Both the position numbers and the translations under genes were made by a program. 64,000 nt of DNA, taken from positions 3,821,781 through 3,885,780 of the forward strand of contig OZ024786.1 in assembly GCA_964017065.1 (NCBI GenBank). Direction: 5' to 3'. The notes below the pieces were generated by a model. The model did not search any database. It worked only from the letters and a program-made list of their open reading frames with translations, and was not told the origin of the DNA. Shown here piece by piece: positions 11,539 through 23,510 of the stretch. Numbering within the stretch: the first letter of the stretch is position 1; every line of letters begins with the position of its first letter. This DNA is from Haliclona indistincta (lineage: Eukaryota > Porifera > Demospongiae > Haplosclerida > Chalinidae).

Positions 11539-12182
11539 GTAACACACAACTACTCAATATTACACACAGAAGCATGTGATAGCTGAGCACAAGCACACAC
11601 TCGCACATTGTAGTACAGACCAACATGCCGTTCACACATATCAGGTACCATCTACACCGTATAGAACGAGTTATGGCTTACTTGGAAATAGTTATGTAAA
11701 TGCGTTCTATCACCTAGTGATGGAGCAAGGATCGTTGAGTCCGTCTCGATCAGTCGTATAATCAAAGTAGTCATAGTAGTCAGTGTGGTCGCCTAAACAG
11801 CGCAGAGAAACATCAGTGAACCAAACATAGGTAAAATACATTGTTTAGTAGTCACAAACCTGTATAGAATTCGAACAAACAACAAGTAAACACGGCGATG
11901 GCAGCCGATACAAGATCTGCTCCTTTGCCGCCATTTTCGACATTCATCCTTCACGTGTACACAGCCAATAATCTGAACGCGTACCGATATTGGAACGGGG
12001 CTGTTACAATGAATGTAAACCGACACGGATACAATGGGTTCAGTAAATGGCATTGTACCAACATTGTGGTGAGGTTCAACATTGACAATGTAAACACTGT
12101 TGGTGCGATAGTGTTACTACGTTGTACCAAGCATTGAAAGTTTAAAATTATTTTTATACCAAAATTTTTACATAAAAAAGAA

Positions 12183-15100
12183 TTATGAATGATTGTTCCT
12201 TCCATATATATTAAGACTAAATAAATTGTTCTTAGTGTCATGCTTGTACTGTAGACTGTCACCATCAATTAACTCCCTCTCAACCCTGCGTTGACTGGGT
12301 CGTGTCACAAAGGTACAAGATAGTCCACATTCATGTAGAATTGAGACAGAGCAGATGACTTGCTTGACAGGAACGGTTATGATTCTGTCTTCAATCATCA
12401 ATAGTGGGCAATCATACTCATTGCAGACAGCTGACTGTTGAGCAAGCACTGCTTGGAATGGCCTCACAAGGCACAATCCCAGTCTTTGTGACTGGACACA
12501 TAAAAGTAGCTCTGCGTACTTCTTCTGTAAGAAATTAGGACAAAGTCAAAGTACAAATATGTTGATTCTAACCTCATCACAATCTGTATAGCATATGTAG
12601 TCTCCAACATTTACCAACTTCTTATCTCGTGACACGAGTGCACGATACACATTTACCGGTTCAACCAAATCAGTTAGCGAATCCAGTGCACACGGAGGAT
12701 GAAGTGTGTGTATGTTCACCATTCCGTGCCAATTGACATGTACATGTAGATCTGCCAGATCTGATGATCCATTTGCCTTTATAATTACAGTTAACCAAAA
12801 AATACATGCACATGTACATACCTTTCTTAAAGCGCCAGGTTGATAGATAGTTTTAGAGCTAAGTAATTCATTCATAGGTGTAGAGTTAAAGAAATGTTGA
12901 ACAACGGGATCCATAAAAAGCTGAATCAGGTCAGCACCACACCTATGTGTCCTCTTATAATACTAATTAGAAATTGATAATTAAGCAAAGACTAACCTTC
13001 TACCATCTTGAAGTACACTACCAGAACACACAAACCGCAAAGTCTCAATAACGGACATTTTGGTGGCTACATCACGACTGGTAGATAATTTGTTTCCAAA
13101 CTGATGTTGTGATCTTAGCAAGCCATTATGGCTCTCAAGCCTACAATAAAAGAGTCTGGAAGTAGACCAGATACAATAAACAACGAGACAATCGGTAAAA
13201 TGTGCAATCAAAATTTAAGAACAAGCTGTCACTGTATAGCAGGGTAAGCCAATGGCGACAATGCCAAATTCTAAGTCAGCTCAACAAGTGGTAATATTTA
13301 ACCTTATGTGTACATGTAATTGTGTGCAAATCACCTTTCTGCAGAATAGCAAGATGTTGGGCCAAATGCATCAAAGGAGTCTACAATGTGTAAGAATAGA
13401 TGAATCTTTTGCTTCTTCTTGAACTTCGGAAAGGCAGTAATAGCTTTAGTAACAAAGTCAAAGCACATAGACCTCAACCTGGTGATACTAGAAGGATCAT
13501 AGTGCTTGCAATAACAGAATAGAAACACCTGCAAATAAAAATGCAACATTTATAGCTATCAAAGAAATTGAATATACCTTTGAAAGTGCTAGCCACACTG
13601 CCTTCTCAGAGTCAGAAAAATACGAACCGAGAAGGTGTAGAGCAATCTGAGCTAGAGAACGATAGTCACGCCCAACAAATGACTTGTAATGATAACACAG
13701 GTTTCCAGTAATTTTGGAATCAATGCCAGAGTAGTTGAAAGTTTCTAACTTTGCCAACAGTTCCTTCTTTTGATCAGTTGACATACGTTTCATAAACTCT
13801 TTTAGCAAATACTTGTATGGCCCCAATAACATTGTGTGTAAAACCTCAACAGGAGTAGACCTAGCCGAACAAAGAAAACAACAATAGCTAAAGTATACAA
13901 ATCTCCGAGTAAATTTATGGCACCTGTATAGATCAACACTTAGAGAGAACAGAGTATTTTCACTTTCTCCAATGCCATACTTCACCCTAAGTGATGCCTT
14001 GTCTTTCTCCTTTTCTTGCCTTCTAATTTCATCCATTTGCATCATTGATAGAGCCTTTGTTCGTAGATTATCCACCATAGCTGGGTTATCCTCTTTGTCC
14101 ACCTATCAAATAAAAGAATTACATAATTATTATAACATATTACAAATGACACAATAATTACCATGCAAATGCGACAGAACCGTCGCGCTGAACTTCCTCT
14201 GTGGTTGAGCAATTCAGAAGCTCTTGGGTTGTCACAGATAGCAAACAATACAGGAGCAAAGACAAGGACTTGTCGTTCAAGTGCAGCATCATAAACACAT
14301 ACACCTTGCTTTTCTAATTGACAGAGCTCATTATATATTGGCTTAGCCATATCAAGTACTGACACTGCATCAGAGAATGTCAGCAGGTGGATGTTTGAAA
14401 GCTGATTGTTCATATGTCGAGGAAGACCAGCAATCATCATGCACCAATTATTACACTCGTGCCATTTCTTGCTCTTATTACCACTCAAATCATCAGTATA
14501 CAAGATTATCGGGACAGTTATCACTGGCTCAATTCCACTTGTCACGGCTCGAAGTGGATTTTCTGACAGATACGCTTGCAATGCCTACATTACATGCACA
14601 TGACTACATGACCAAACAAACAGATAACTTCAAACCTCAAATTGAAGTCGGCGAAATGTGTTGTCTGAAGAATTCCATTTAAAAAAAGATGACGGCTTTG
14701 TAGTCAGAACAGAAGTGAGCCAAATAGTGGATGTTTCATATTGTTCAGAAATTATTACCGCTCCAGGTGGAAAAGATGACGGATGCTCACAGAATTGCTC
14801 GGGTGTCAGTAATAAGTCAAGAGAGCAATAAACATCAGTTAGACCTTCCTATAGTTAAACAAAACAATAATAAAGCACCATAGCGGTGAGATGAATTATA
14901 CCTTTTGATTCAATTTCCAAATTTTCCCCATAACTCTTCCGTGAGTAGGGTGAATTACTTCAACAAAATCTTGAATGAAAGCAACACTTCCATCAACTAG
15001 TATTACAGTTGGTGTATGATAGCGAGCATCATTCATCCACCTACTTGCATGATATACTTCACTGCAATAAAATCAGCATATACAGTCATAACAGGGTTGC

Positions 15101-16042
15101 ACATGGATTTACGAGAATAAAGTTGACTGCACAGGGTATCGAACAATTGATTTCGCAATGGATGGGTTAGCAAGACATCTAGTTATTATGGCAGTCACAC
15201 TATTGACGTAGAATGGTGATCCTTTTGATGATACAAACTGTAAAGATAAAACAAAATCATAGGCTCATGAATGGGAAGTAAAATACCTTCTTAGGCGAAA
15301 CATAATCGGGTAGTGTATATTTCTTCAGAGAAGATAGACTAGGTATATGAGTCGAACACAGCTTAAACATATGTAGAACAAATTGTATGTTGTTTTCACC
15401 CTATGAGACAGCAATAATTATTGCATAATGTTTACATCGACGTAAATACCATAGGACGAGGACTATGGAGTAACATGTAACATAAAGCATGGACTTTGCT
15501 AGAAAAAGGCCAGTAATCCGATTCTTCACAGCTCTCCATACCTGGGTTTAACAGTAAATCAACACTTGCCCAGATTTACACTGTGGCAATGTTTATACAT
15601 GCACTTACTGGTTAAAGAGATGACATAATCAAACAAAGACACATTGTCATCTTCATCAGATTCCTCACTCTACAACTCTTATAAACAATTAAACACAGTA
15701 CTATAATCAACAAATACCCTAGTCAAAGTGTCATCTGGTTCAGTGTGATATTGTTCACTGTGATATTGGTCATTCTAAATATTTATTAATCCTTATGCAT
15801 ATGTTCAAACTTGTCATACCTCTTCCATGGTCTGATAACTTGTTTCATCCCTCTGATCATCTACGTAACTACATACGTCAGCAACAAGCCGATGACTTTC
15901 TGTGCTTAAATGACGTCGTAGCTGTGAACGGAATTTGAAATTCATATCACAAGAGTCGCATCTAATACAATCTGAATCACCTACATGGAATACGTATTAT
16001 AACTAGGTTTGAGTTAATTTATAATAACTTACCACTGGCCAT
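12183..16042 (-). CDS. CACTA/Plavaka-like transposase, 963 aa, 17 exons, intact
   Basis: Exons on the minus strand, 5' to 3': 16042-16033, 15980-15820, 15774-15718, 15669-15609, 15541-15450, 15400-15287, 15237-15113, 15061-14902, 14848-14636, 14584-14162, 14102-13924, 13860-13578, 13528-13335, 13140-12997, 12951-12822, 12776-12573, 12524-12183. All have GT/AG borders and keep one frame. Domains: C2H2 finger C11-C14-H27-H33, acidic linker, YWPFSSK (106-112), putative catalytic YTDDLSGN (360-367), FCRIC (467-471), EVLHTMLLG (537-545), and FGPTSCYSAERLESHN (about 681-696). From memory, this order matches fungal TNP2/Plavaka-type proteins with SDDTSGN and EVLHxxLLG motifs. The expected role is cutting and pasting the element in the nucleus. 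The superfamily is less certain than the gene structure. Confidence 0.8.
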
Positions 16043-16177
16043 TATGACTGGAAAGAAGAAGACGCTTGAGAATCGAAGACAGACACAACCACGCGGTCAC
16101 AAAAGGCGGGACATCGTCACGTGAGCGAGCTCATCTTTATTCAGGAGATCAGCGTGTTCATCAGCAAGAACTGCGAA
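16043..16177. promoter_or_regulatory. Shared divergent promoter region of the CACTA-like element
   Basis: The two start codons face away from each other with 135 bp between them, so transcription of both genes must start here or within 5' leaders overlapping here. The stretch is more GC-rich than its surroundings and holds cgtcacgtgagcgagctc with a CACGTG E-box core at 16117-16122. I see no TATA box. The promoter role is inferred from gene layout alone. Confidence 0.5.
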
Positions 16178-17250
16178 ATGGCTATGCAAAGACATCCACG
16201 GCCTCCACTACCAAGAGGAGCACCGTACGATCGACCGCGACAGCCACTGCCGGCAAACCCTGGAAGTCCTCCGCAACATCCTCTACAAAGCACTCTAACT
16301 CAAATTCAACTAGAAGTAAGAGCAGTCGCAGGGAAGATAAGTCGGTTGCAAGACGAACAATCAAACATGGCCAAAAAACTTGATGCTGTAGCCAAATCTA
16401 TTGAAGAACAGGCAAGATCGAGTTTCAAGATTGATAAGTCCAATTTTCTGGTCAGTGATCGTGCTATGAGGCTAGGGTACCAGGACTACATGCAATGAGC
16501 TAGAGCCTAACACTCTTCATTGCAGGTACAACTAAATGAAGAAGTAACCAATGCTTTCTGTCAGTCTCTGAAGAGAAATTTATCAAAAGAAGAGCTTGCG
16601 GTATGGTTATTTTCAATACTATTGCTGCATGATGAATAGTATTATGATTGCAGGCGATTATTTCTAGAGTTCTTAAAGAGGAAGCTAAACAAAAGTATAA
16701 AATTGATAAGGCAAAGGCCTACATTTTGCACCGTTTTACTCAGATTCGTTCTGAAGAAAGACGCAGGGTATGTTGAAGATAAATTCATGTTTATGAGTTG
16801 TCACTACGTTTTACACATTGTGACATGCAGTTATTTGGAATTAAACCTTGTGAACCATTCTTGACAATGACAACAGATGAATTTGCTGAGAGATTCGGTG
16901 AAACACTAAAGTCTAGTACCGAGAGTATTGAAGTGTACAAGAAGAATGTTTCTGTGATGGTAAGAAAAATTATTATGGTCGACCGAATGTTTCATATTCT
17001 GAAACTTCTATAGAGAAAGTTCATTAGTGAAACAGGACTAGAGTCTCAAAAGAACACCCATCAGTGTTTTCGTAAATGGCTTGTTAGTAAATTTGCTCAA
17101 GGCATCCCATCTGCTGAAGAACTCCAGCAGATGCAAGAAGAAGATGCTCAAATCGACTACAGCAGTTGTCAGGTACAAGTAGATGGCATTGATGAAAACT
17201 TCGATTATTTAGCTGATGGAGAGGCTGATGTTGATGATGAGCAATATTGA
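16178..17250 (+). CDS. Transposon-encoded accessory protein of unknown function, 275 aa, 5 exons
   Basis: Exons 16178-16450, 16526-16600, 16654-16767, 16831-16959 and 17014-17250 join in one frame with GT/AG borders and end at TGA. The protein has a proline-rich start (residues about 7-38), a predicted coiled coil (about 40-77), then a lysine- and glutamate-rich helical middle with a KIDKAKAYILHRF segment, a tryptophan-containing basic patch (FRKWLVSKF) and an acidic tail ending near DGEADVDDEQY. I do not recognise a domain. Plant CACTA elements encode a second protein (TNPA-like) that binds subterminal repeats, and this gene could play that part. An upstream in-frame GTG at 16121 is less likely as the start. 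Confidence 0.75.
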
Positions 17251-18321
17251 TCACTTAATCAATTATGACAATTAACAGTATATCGATAATTTTCATATCT
17301 GTGGTGCAATTCAATTGATGCAATAATTATTATTCATGATCATGCTGAGCAAATATTTTCAAATCAGATGTTATCAGACAAATGTCGTCATCAGATGATC
17401 CAATTAAGCATCATCTGAATCCGTACTCGAGTAGACAAGAGGTTAATTTGTCCCATAATTCTATATCTTCTACATGTACCACACCATATCACTGCATAAT
17501 AGCCACATGATGTATCTTCACACTCCCATGATGCTCAGGTCTTTTCATCTTTTTTGTCAAATCCAATGGAAATGCATAACAGTAGAGATATTTTTTATTA
17601 ATTCTTTTTTTAACGCTGTCTTAAATCGGGCTCATCATGCATACTTTAACCTTGTACATGTAGTGTCGTGTCATCAGTCATTCTTCTAAACTTTACTTCA
17701 GTTATCATACTCATTATGCAAGAACCAGGCTGACCTCAAGTTTAGCATTTTTACACTGATGGTTATCATATCATTTCTCTTGTATTGCAGAATTTTACCA
17801 GCAGACACAATACACAGTACGAAACTCAGTTCATCACACATGATTAATAACAAAGAATAGTTTCGATAACCTGCATGCTCATGATCAGCTAGCTGTGAGT
17901 GAAGTATTTATCGACTCCTATCATCTTCCGCCATTTTAGTCAGGTTCCATTCTTGATTACCCATCGATACCGTTCCCGTTTCAACATTGATTCTTACGAT
18001 ACTGTTCAACACTGTCAGACTGATAGCCCTATGTAGCCTATCACGAATCAATATTGTAATTTCACTATTGTTACAAGCATCGATAGACGCCATCGATCGA
18101 TTCGATATGTATTACGATGTTGATACAGGACAATTGTTGTTACAACATTGATTCGATCTCGATATTATTGGCTGTGTAGATATAGATTGCGCAATAACTA
18201 GGTGTGGTCAAAATTATGCACATACCCGCCTACTCTAGCTTCCTCCAGGAAAAGAAGGAAGTTGATAGCAATGATAGCTCTCATCCCCATCCGCCCAGCT
18301 CCAAGATAGCTAGGGCAGGAA

Positions 18322-18433
18322 ATGCTGCGAGCTCTATCTGGAGTACATGCACTAATGATTAGTGTCGTGCTGTTGGCAGTGTTGCTTACTTTCCTCGCTG
18401 CTTCCTACCTCCTGCTTCCTTCCACAGCAGGTA
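18322..18433 (+). CDS. Possible first exon encoding an N-terminal membrane anchor
   Basis: The ATG at 18322 opens a frame with a long hydrophobic run (residues about 10-33, MISVVLLAVLLTFLAASYLL) and a splice donor (cag|gtacag) at 18434. This could be a signal peptide or type II membrane anchor of a gene whose later exons I cannot identify. It lies 145 bp outside the right end of the CACTA-like element. Reading through the donor gives only a short unconvincing extension. Confidence 0.35.
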
Positions 18434-18890
18434 CAGATGTTATATACATGTACACTGCTGGCAAGGTCTTTGCCAGAACTTTAAGTTGTATATTTAAATT
18501 TGGGTCTCTGAGTCACACCACATTATACCTCATGGATTATGCAAAAGGTGCTTCCCAGCCTCATATTTTTGTCTTATTGCAAGTGAGTGTCAGTTTGATT
18601 CTGCCCTACTAGAGTGAGGATTCCTGCATGTGTGTCTGTGTGCACATACAGTACTCAATTGGTTGAGTTACTTACCATAGACCATGTTATTTTCGCAGAT
18701 AGACTATTTTACAAGTTTGCAAAATTCAGAATAGGAGCTCAAACACCAATTTTGTTTTCACGAATCTACGCCAATATGTCGTGTACTGCTAATCCGTAGC
18801 CTCCTTTTAATTTTGGACTCTCTGTGCAATTTAGGTCTAGCACTTTTGCATACAGGTCATAAAATTAATAATAAGAAGTGATATGTGTAG

Positions 18891-19069
18891 TACAGTGGAG
18901 CCTCTCTAATCCGGACACCCTTGGGACTTAGAATTTTGTCCTGAATGACGGGGTGTCCTCTTCTTAGGGATTAAAATATACACTCGTCATCAACCGGGAC
19001 ACACATTTGGCGTCCTTTAAAACGGGGTGTCCGCAATTCAGATGTCCGGATTAGCGGGGTTCCGCTGTA
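18891..19069. mobile_element. 179-bp Tc1/mariner-pogo-type MITE
   Basis: The inverted ends are tacagtggagcctctctaat at the left and the complement of tacagcggaaccccgctaat at the right, both followed by ccggaca. The TA at each border fits TA target duplication. The consensus TACAGTGGAACCTC is familiar from Tigger/pogo-derived MITEs. No coding capacity. Confidence 0.85.
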
Positions 19070-19148
19070 TTGTGGACTTCACTTCTAATCTGCTCTAGAC
19101 TATGTCTGTCATCCATTTCTGCTGGATACGAAAAGAGGCTACAGTAAG

Positions 19149-19359
19149 ACACAACTCACTCAACTGGTGCTCTTAAACCAAGGTACGAACTCACTGTTAT
19201 TAGTTTTTGTCTAACATTATTGTGTACGTAGGCTAAGTCTCCCTTCAAGTAAACACAACTCACTCAACTGGTGCTCTTAACCAAGGTACGAACTCACTGT
19301 TATTACTTTTTGTCTAACACTATTGTGTGCATAGGCTAACCTCCTCCTCCCTTCAAGTA
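19149..19359 (+). repeat. Tandem duplication, two units of about 104 bp
   Basis: The landmark acacaactcactcaactggt occurs at 19149 and again at 19253. Both units run to cccttcaagtaa with scattered substitutions and small indels. Confidence 0.9.
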
Positions 19360-19666
19360 ATCTTTCTCTTTCTATTTGGCACAACTGGACTTGTGCTCTC
19401 AATCGACGTACTTTCTTCCAACACAAATTTTGCTGTTGTTGATGTAATTTTATGTTGAAAGTAAATTGATTCACCATTGATGATTTTGTTGTACATTTTC
19501 TTTATCGATTGCTCTTTTTTGTATTGTAGAGCTAGCTCCTTCACTGCTTGCTGACTATACAAAGAAGTGAAAGCCACGCCCATTGCATCCGTATCCTGTA
19601 AACTTAATGTAGCCTATAGCAACTTAAAGACTGAGCAAGGAGATGCATGTTACATTTAAAACCTAG

Positions 19667-19850
19667 TCAATTTTTGATTTCACTGCATCCCTTGTGTGTG
19701 TGTCTTCCTTCCTCTTTACTCAACTCTCTCAAAATCTTTAACCACACACACACATACACACACATGAACCTAAGGGGCAAGAGTTCAGGCTCAGCACAAT
19801 CAATGGACACTGCGCTGGCAGCTTGAGAATCTCTACGTGTTGACTGTTGA
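19667..19850 (-). other. Spacer with short CA-rich run
   Basis: A CA-rich stretch (cacacacacatacacacac) at about 19744-19764 lies in otherwise unremarkable sequence. The short minus-strand frames across it have no recognisable motif. Confidence 0.3.
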
Positions 19851-20000
19851 AAACCATTGGAGAGATTCACTACAGTTTGATTTTGGACAAGACACTATAT
19901 TCAATATCTGTTCCTATGTTTAATAATAATCATGAACATACTAAAAAATGTTTTTGGCTAGTTAGTTGGTGCCGAACAAAGAAGACATTCCATCAAACAG

Positions 20001-20204
20001 CACTAAATCCAGTGAGAGTGTACACAGTTCACGCTATTGAACTATTGGAACAGAGAAACAGCACTGTTTCACTAGCATCAGGGTCTAGAGTCACTTGGTC
20101 TATCAAAAAGCACTAAATCCAGTGAGAGTGTACACAGTTCACGCTATTGAGCTACTGGAAAAGAGAAACAGCACTGTTTCACTAACATCAGGGTCTAGAG
20201 TCAC
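20001..20204 (+). repeat. Tandem duplication, two units of 110 bp
   Basis: The landmark cactaaatccagtgagagtg starts at 20001 and 20111. Both copies share the block gcatcagggtctagagtcac or its one-base variant. The second copy is slightly truncated. Confidence 0.9.
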
Positions 20205-20847
20205 GAACCAATCCTCTAAGAGTGTACTTACACACCTCTCTGAGACCAATAAACAGTTTCACTTGTCTAGCTAGCTGTAGTTTAATATCCCATTGTATCA
20301 GTAGAGCGCATGACATTTTACTGTTGATAGTGACTGTTTGCTCTTTGATTATACAAAACAGATAATAATAAAACAGCATCAAAATAAAGTCTCAATTAGT
20401 TTCTGTGTTATTCTTGAAAGCTCGCTGTTGATAAAAGAAAAAAGGAAATTGTGTACAATCACAACAGCACTAACCATTACATCATCAATGAGTAGCTTTA
20501 GCTAAATTTGTAGCTGCACAAAATGATGTGCCTGCCTCCAATCACGAGGAGAAACTACTCACTAAGGGCAGACACACAGCAAAGAACAGGAAAGAGAGGT
20601 AGGAAAACACTATCACACAAACACACACAGATAGGTGTACGTCTATACCTGTCATGTTCAACAGTAATCAATGGTGGGGTGTGTAAAAAAGAAAGAACAG
20701 TAACAGCTTCAGCAGTATACCGAGAGGCCTTCCTAGCTTTAGGGACCTTCCTAGCTTTAGGGACCGTCTGTTCTTTATCCCTGTTTCAGAAAGGAGAAAA
20801 CAAGAATGAGTGAGAGAGGACAATAATTAAGTGGAGAACCACCAGGC

Positions 20848-21033
20848 ACACACACATGATGCACACTCACACTCACACACACTCACACACACACACTCAC
20901 GCTCACACACACACACTCACACACACACACACACTCACACACACTCACACACACGCACACTCACACACACTCACACACACTCACACACACACACACACAC
21001 TCACACACTCACAAACACACACTCACACACACA

Positions 21034-21096
<63 letters not shown>

Positions 21097-21247
21097 ACAC
21101 TCACACACACACACACACTCACACACACACATACTCACACACACACACACACTCACACACACACACACACACACACTCACACAAACAGTCACACACACTC
21201 ACACACACACTCACACACACACACACACACACAGACATACATACACA
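20848..21247 (+). repeat. CA/CTCA-type microsatellite, about 400 bp
   Basis: The sequence is almost entirely CA dinucleotides interspersed with CTCA tetranucleotides and a few CG or AA variants. All open frames over it (His-Thr or His-Ser repeats) are artefacts of the repeat. Confidence 0.98.
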
Positions 21248-21594
21248 CTAGATAGACAGCGAGTTTGGTAGTGAGATTTAGCGACGTAACAGGCACTCAT
21301 GCAGAAAGAGTCAAAGGAGTAACTGAACAAGTATGAGAGCCATATATCCATCTAGATAAGCTAAGGGCCCACAATAATAAGTTGAGAATACCGAAGGGAG
21401 ACGAGCTAGACTATAGACGTTGTGCAGGCAAATTGGCTTAAGTATATTCACAAGCATACCGTATTGTTCTAAGCCCAGTAATGCCCACATCACCCACGCA
21501 AACAGCCATTTTGTGTTCAAGACGATGCATGCCAGTGCTGAGAACTCGTATGCAGCAAGCCTCAGAGTCTCCGATAGGCAGCGTTATCAGCAAG

Positions 21595-21765
21595 ACTACC
21601 TTTTCTGCTGATGTTGATCCTTACAAAACAAGTGGACGGATCGACGACTTGGCTTTTTGGGCTCCGATAGAATATCCTTCCATCTATGCTTATCCCATAG
21701 ACAGCACGGGGGAGTTTATTCAAGAGAAATTGAGGGCATACAAGAGTTTAGCTGCCTACCACTAG
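21595..21765 (+). pseudogene. Transposon-gene exon fragment with KAYKSL-type motif
   Basis: The frame reads an acidic start, then FWAPIEYPSIYAYPID, then EKLRAYKSLAAYH before a stop. The pattern (aromatic-P-x-E-Y-x-x-I-Y-x-Y and L-x-AYKSL-x-AY) is one I recall from a transposon-derived gene family of invertebrates that often carries SWIM or YqaJ domains further on. The usual continuation after AYKSLxAY is missing. It is a short fragment with no matching downstream exon. Confidence 0.5.
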
Positions 21766-22362
21766 TATTGTAGGTATGAAACATGCATCATTTGGTATTA
21801 TATGCGCATGTGGTTGGGTCGAAACAGTTTAATACAAAGAAGTTGAGTCTAACAAAGAGATGTGTTTGTTGATGGTGAAAGTCATGCCTTCGCAATGACT
21901 GAACAGTGAATTAAACACCGCGTGGGGAGCAGTTGAGAAATCAACAGGAACAATTCACACAGCTGGTCATTGTACTTGAATGGTGGGTAATCTAATATAA
22001 TTTTTGACCCAATACATTCTATATTATTAAATTTATAGTCTGCTCACATATAGCTGCACTGTTGTTCAAGGTGGAGGCTTGTATCCGTTTAGAAATTGCT
22101 AAGCAGACCTGCACTTCTCTTCCTTGTGGAATCAGGCTTATTCAACAAAGGCATACTAGTATACCTACCTGCAATTTGTTAGAAGGTAGTGAACGGATAG
22201 TGTCCATCTAGCACAGGCGTATTACTCGCTTGTCTTGCAAACGTGATAAATGATGTGATGATATGAATGACTCTTTTAATAGTTGATTGTTTATTAACAG
22301 TTAATTTTCATGACAACCTTGTCCGATGATGCTGGTTGAATTCAATCTAGCCACTTGCAAAT

Positions 22363-22584
22363 TTGTATGACCCTCAGCTACACCTCAAAAGTGATGACCA
22401 CATCAAAGTTGCTTGTGAAAATGCGTTTAGTAATTTTGGAATTTTGAAGGAATTTTGTGATGATGATGGAACACAATTTGTTGGTCGACCCAATAATCTC
22501 ATGCTGTGCTTAAATGTTGACTGGTTTAGACCATATACTCACACAAACGAGTCTGTTGGTGCGTTGTATATGGTGATAAGTCAC
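22363..22584 (+). pseudogene. CACTA/Plavaka-like transposase fragment (first catalytic region)
   Basis: The frame contains LMLCLNVDWFRPYTHTNES followed by VGALYM and then a GT at a plausible donor near 22570. This resembles the LMLNxDGFQPF or NVDWFQPFKH region, with its catalytic aspartate, of TNP2/Plavaka-like transposases. A conserved preceding block (DIKVACENAF-like) is present. Downstream sequence to 22950 is open but loses any likeness to the family. A C-terminal fragment of a similar protein lies at 27590-27870 on the same strand and may be a remnant of the same insertion. Confidence 0.55.
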
Positions 22585-23510
22585 CGTCCAGTCATTGTAT
22601 ATGGTCACCGTCCAGTCGGTGACCACTTTCTACTTATCTCGTCCGTTCTCGCTAATTTGTTTTGTCAAGTCACATGGCTACGTTCTAGACTAGTGCACCA
22701 AGTGTCACAATGTCAGTGCACACATTTTACTCATCTGTCCAACCTCGTGGGATTCGGATACCACATTCTACTCGTCTTAGGGATCCTCTGTCCAGTCAGT
22801 GATCATAGTCTACACTGCCGAACTCGATCTCGTGCAACGTGTGTCAGTACTAGTTTGGGTGTGATCTTGTTAAATCTTATAACCAAAGAATGCACGCTTT
22901 CCAGATTTTCTATCAAGTTTGGTATTGTTTGTTATCAGTGTTGTGCGTAATGGATGAGCCTATTTACTCGGGGAGTGAAGAGACACGTGTGGAAATAGTT
23001 CGAGGGTGCCAATCTTTAAATGGCAATCAGCTTATTGGACAAAAACATACTGGTGCCAGTGAAGAAAGTGCTTCTTGTAGCAGTTTGAAATATATTTACG
23101 TCTACAAGACGCTACCGTCGCTAGATTGGCCAGAGTTTTCAAGATGGGCATTGTACATTATCATTACTAGAGAATGTAAAACATTGTGAGGGACGAGCCT
23201 GAGCGAGAATGCTACAGATCATCTCACTGGAGAGTAAATTTGGCGACTTCCCTCACAAAACACCTGAACTTGACTAAAGCTATAACACGATGCTGCTCAG
23301 AATACTATTGCTGGTTCTCATCAGATAATCCTTGTGAGACATGAGAACACTGGACTAAACCATCCTCACTGTGATATTTATATAATTATTTTTCTAGCCC
23401 CCTATATCCTGTCCGGTCTATTCAATGATTTTTTTTCTCTCACCTCACCCTTCCCTCACCCTTAAGAAGAGAAGACAGTGAAGTAGGTAGATGAAATTAT
23501 TAGTCATCTG

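Larger units (their letters stand above)
11960..18176 (-). mobile_element. Complete CACTA/EnSpm-like DNA transposon, 6.2 kb
   Basis: The ends are perfect 13-bp inverted repeats, CACAGCCAATAAT at 11960-11972 and its complement at 18164-18176. They begin with CAC as in CMC/EnSpm elements and are flanked by TA on both sides (11958-11959 and 18177-18178), a possible 2-bp target duplication. Subterminal copies of caacattg occur near both ends. Inside are two intact genes in divergent orientation. The 3' end of the transposase lies 223 bp from the left terminus and the stop of the partner 926 bp from the right. The absence of any frameshift or stop across 22 inferred exons implies recent activity or selection. 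Confidence 0.75.

Noticed and set aside
11898..12137. 79-codon frame starting MAADTRSAPLPPF
   Set aside because: It crosses the left end of the CACTA-like element at 11960, so it mixes flanking and transposon DNA. At most the first 20 codons could be a host exon.
17908..18093. 61-codon minus-strand frame near the right end of the element
   Set aside because: It lies in the non-coding subterminal region and has no splice partner or recognised motif.
20831..21271. His-Thr-rich open frames
   Set aside because: Pure CA/CTCA microsatellite. No gene-like composition and two overlapping frames of equal length.
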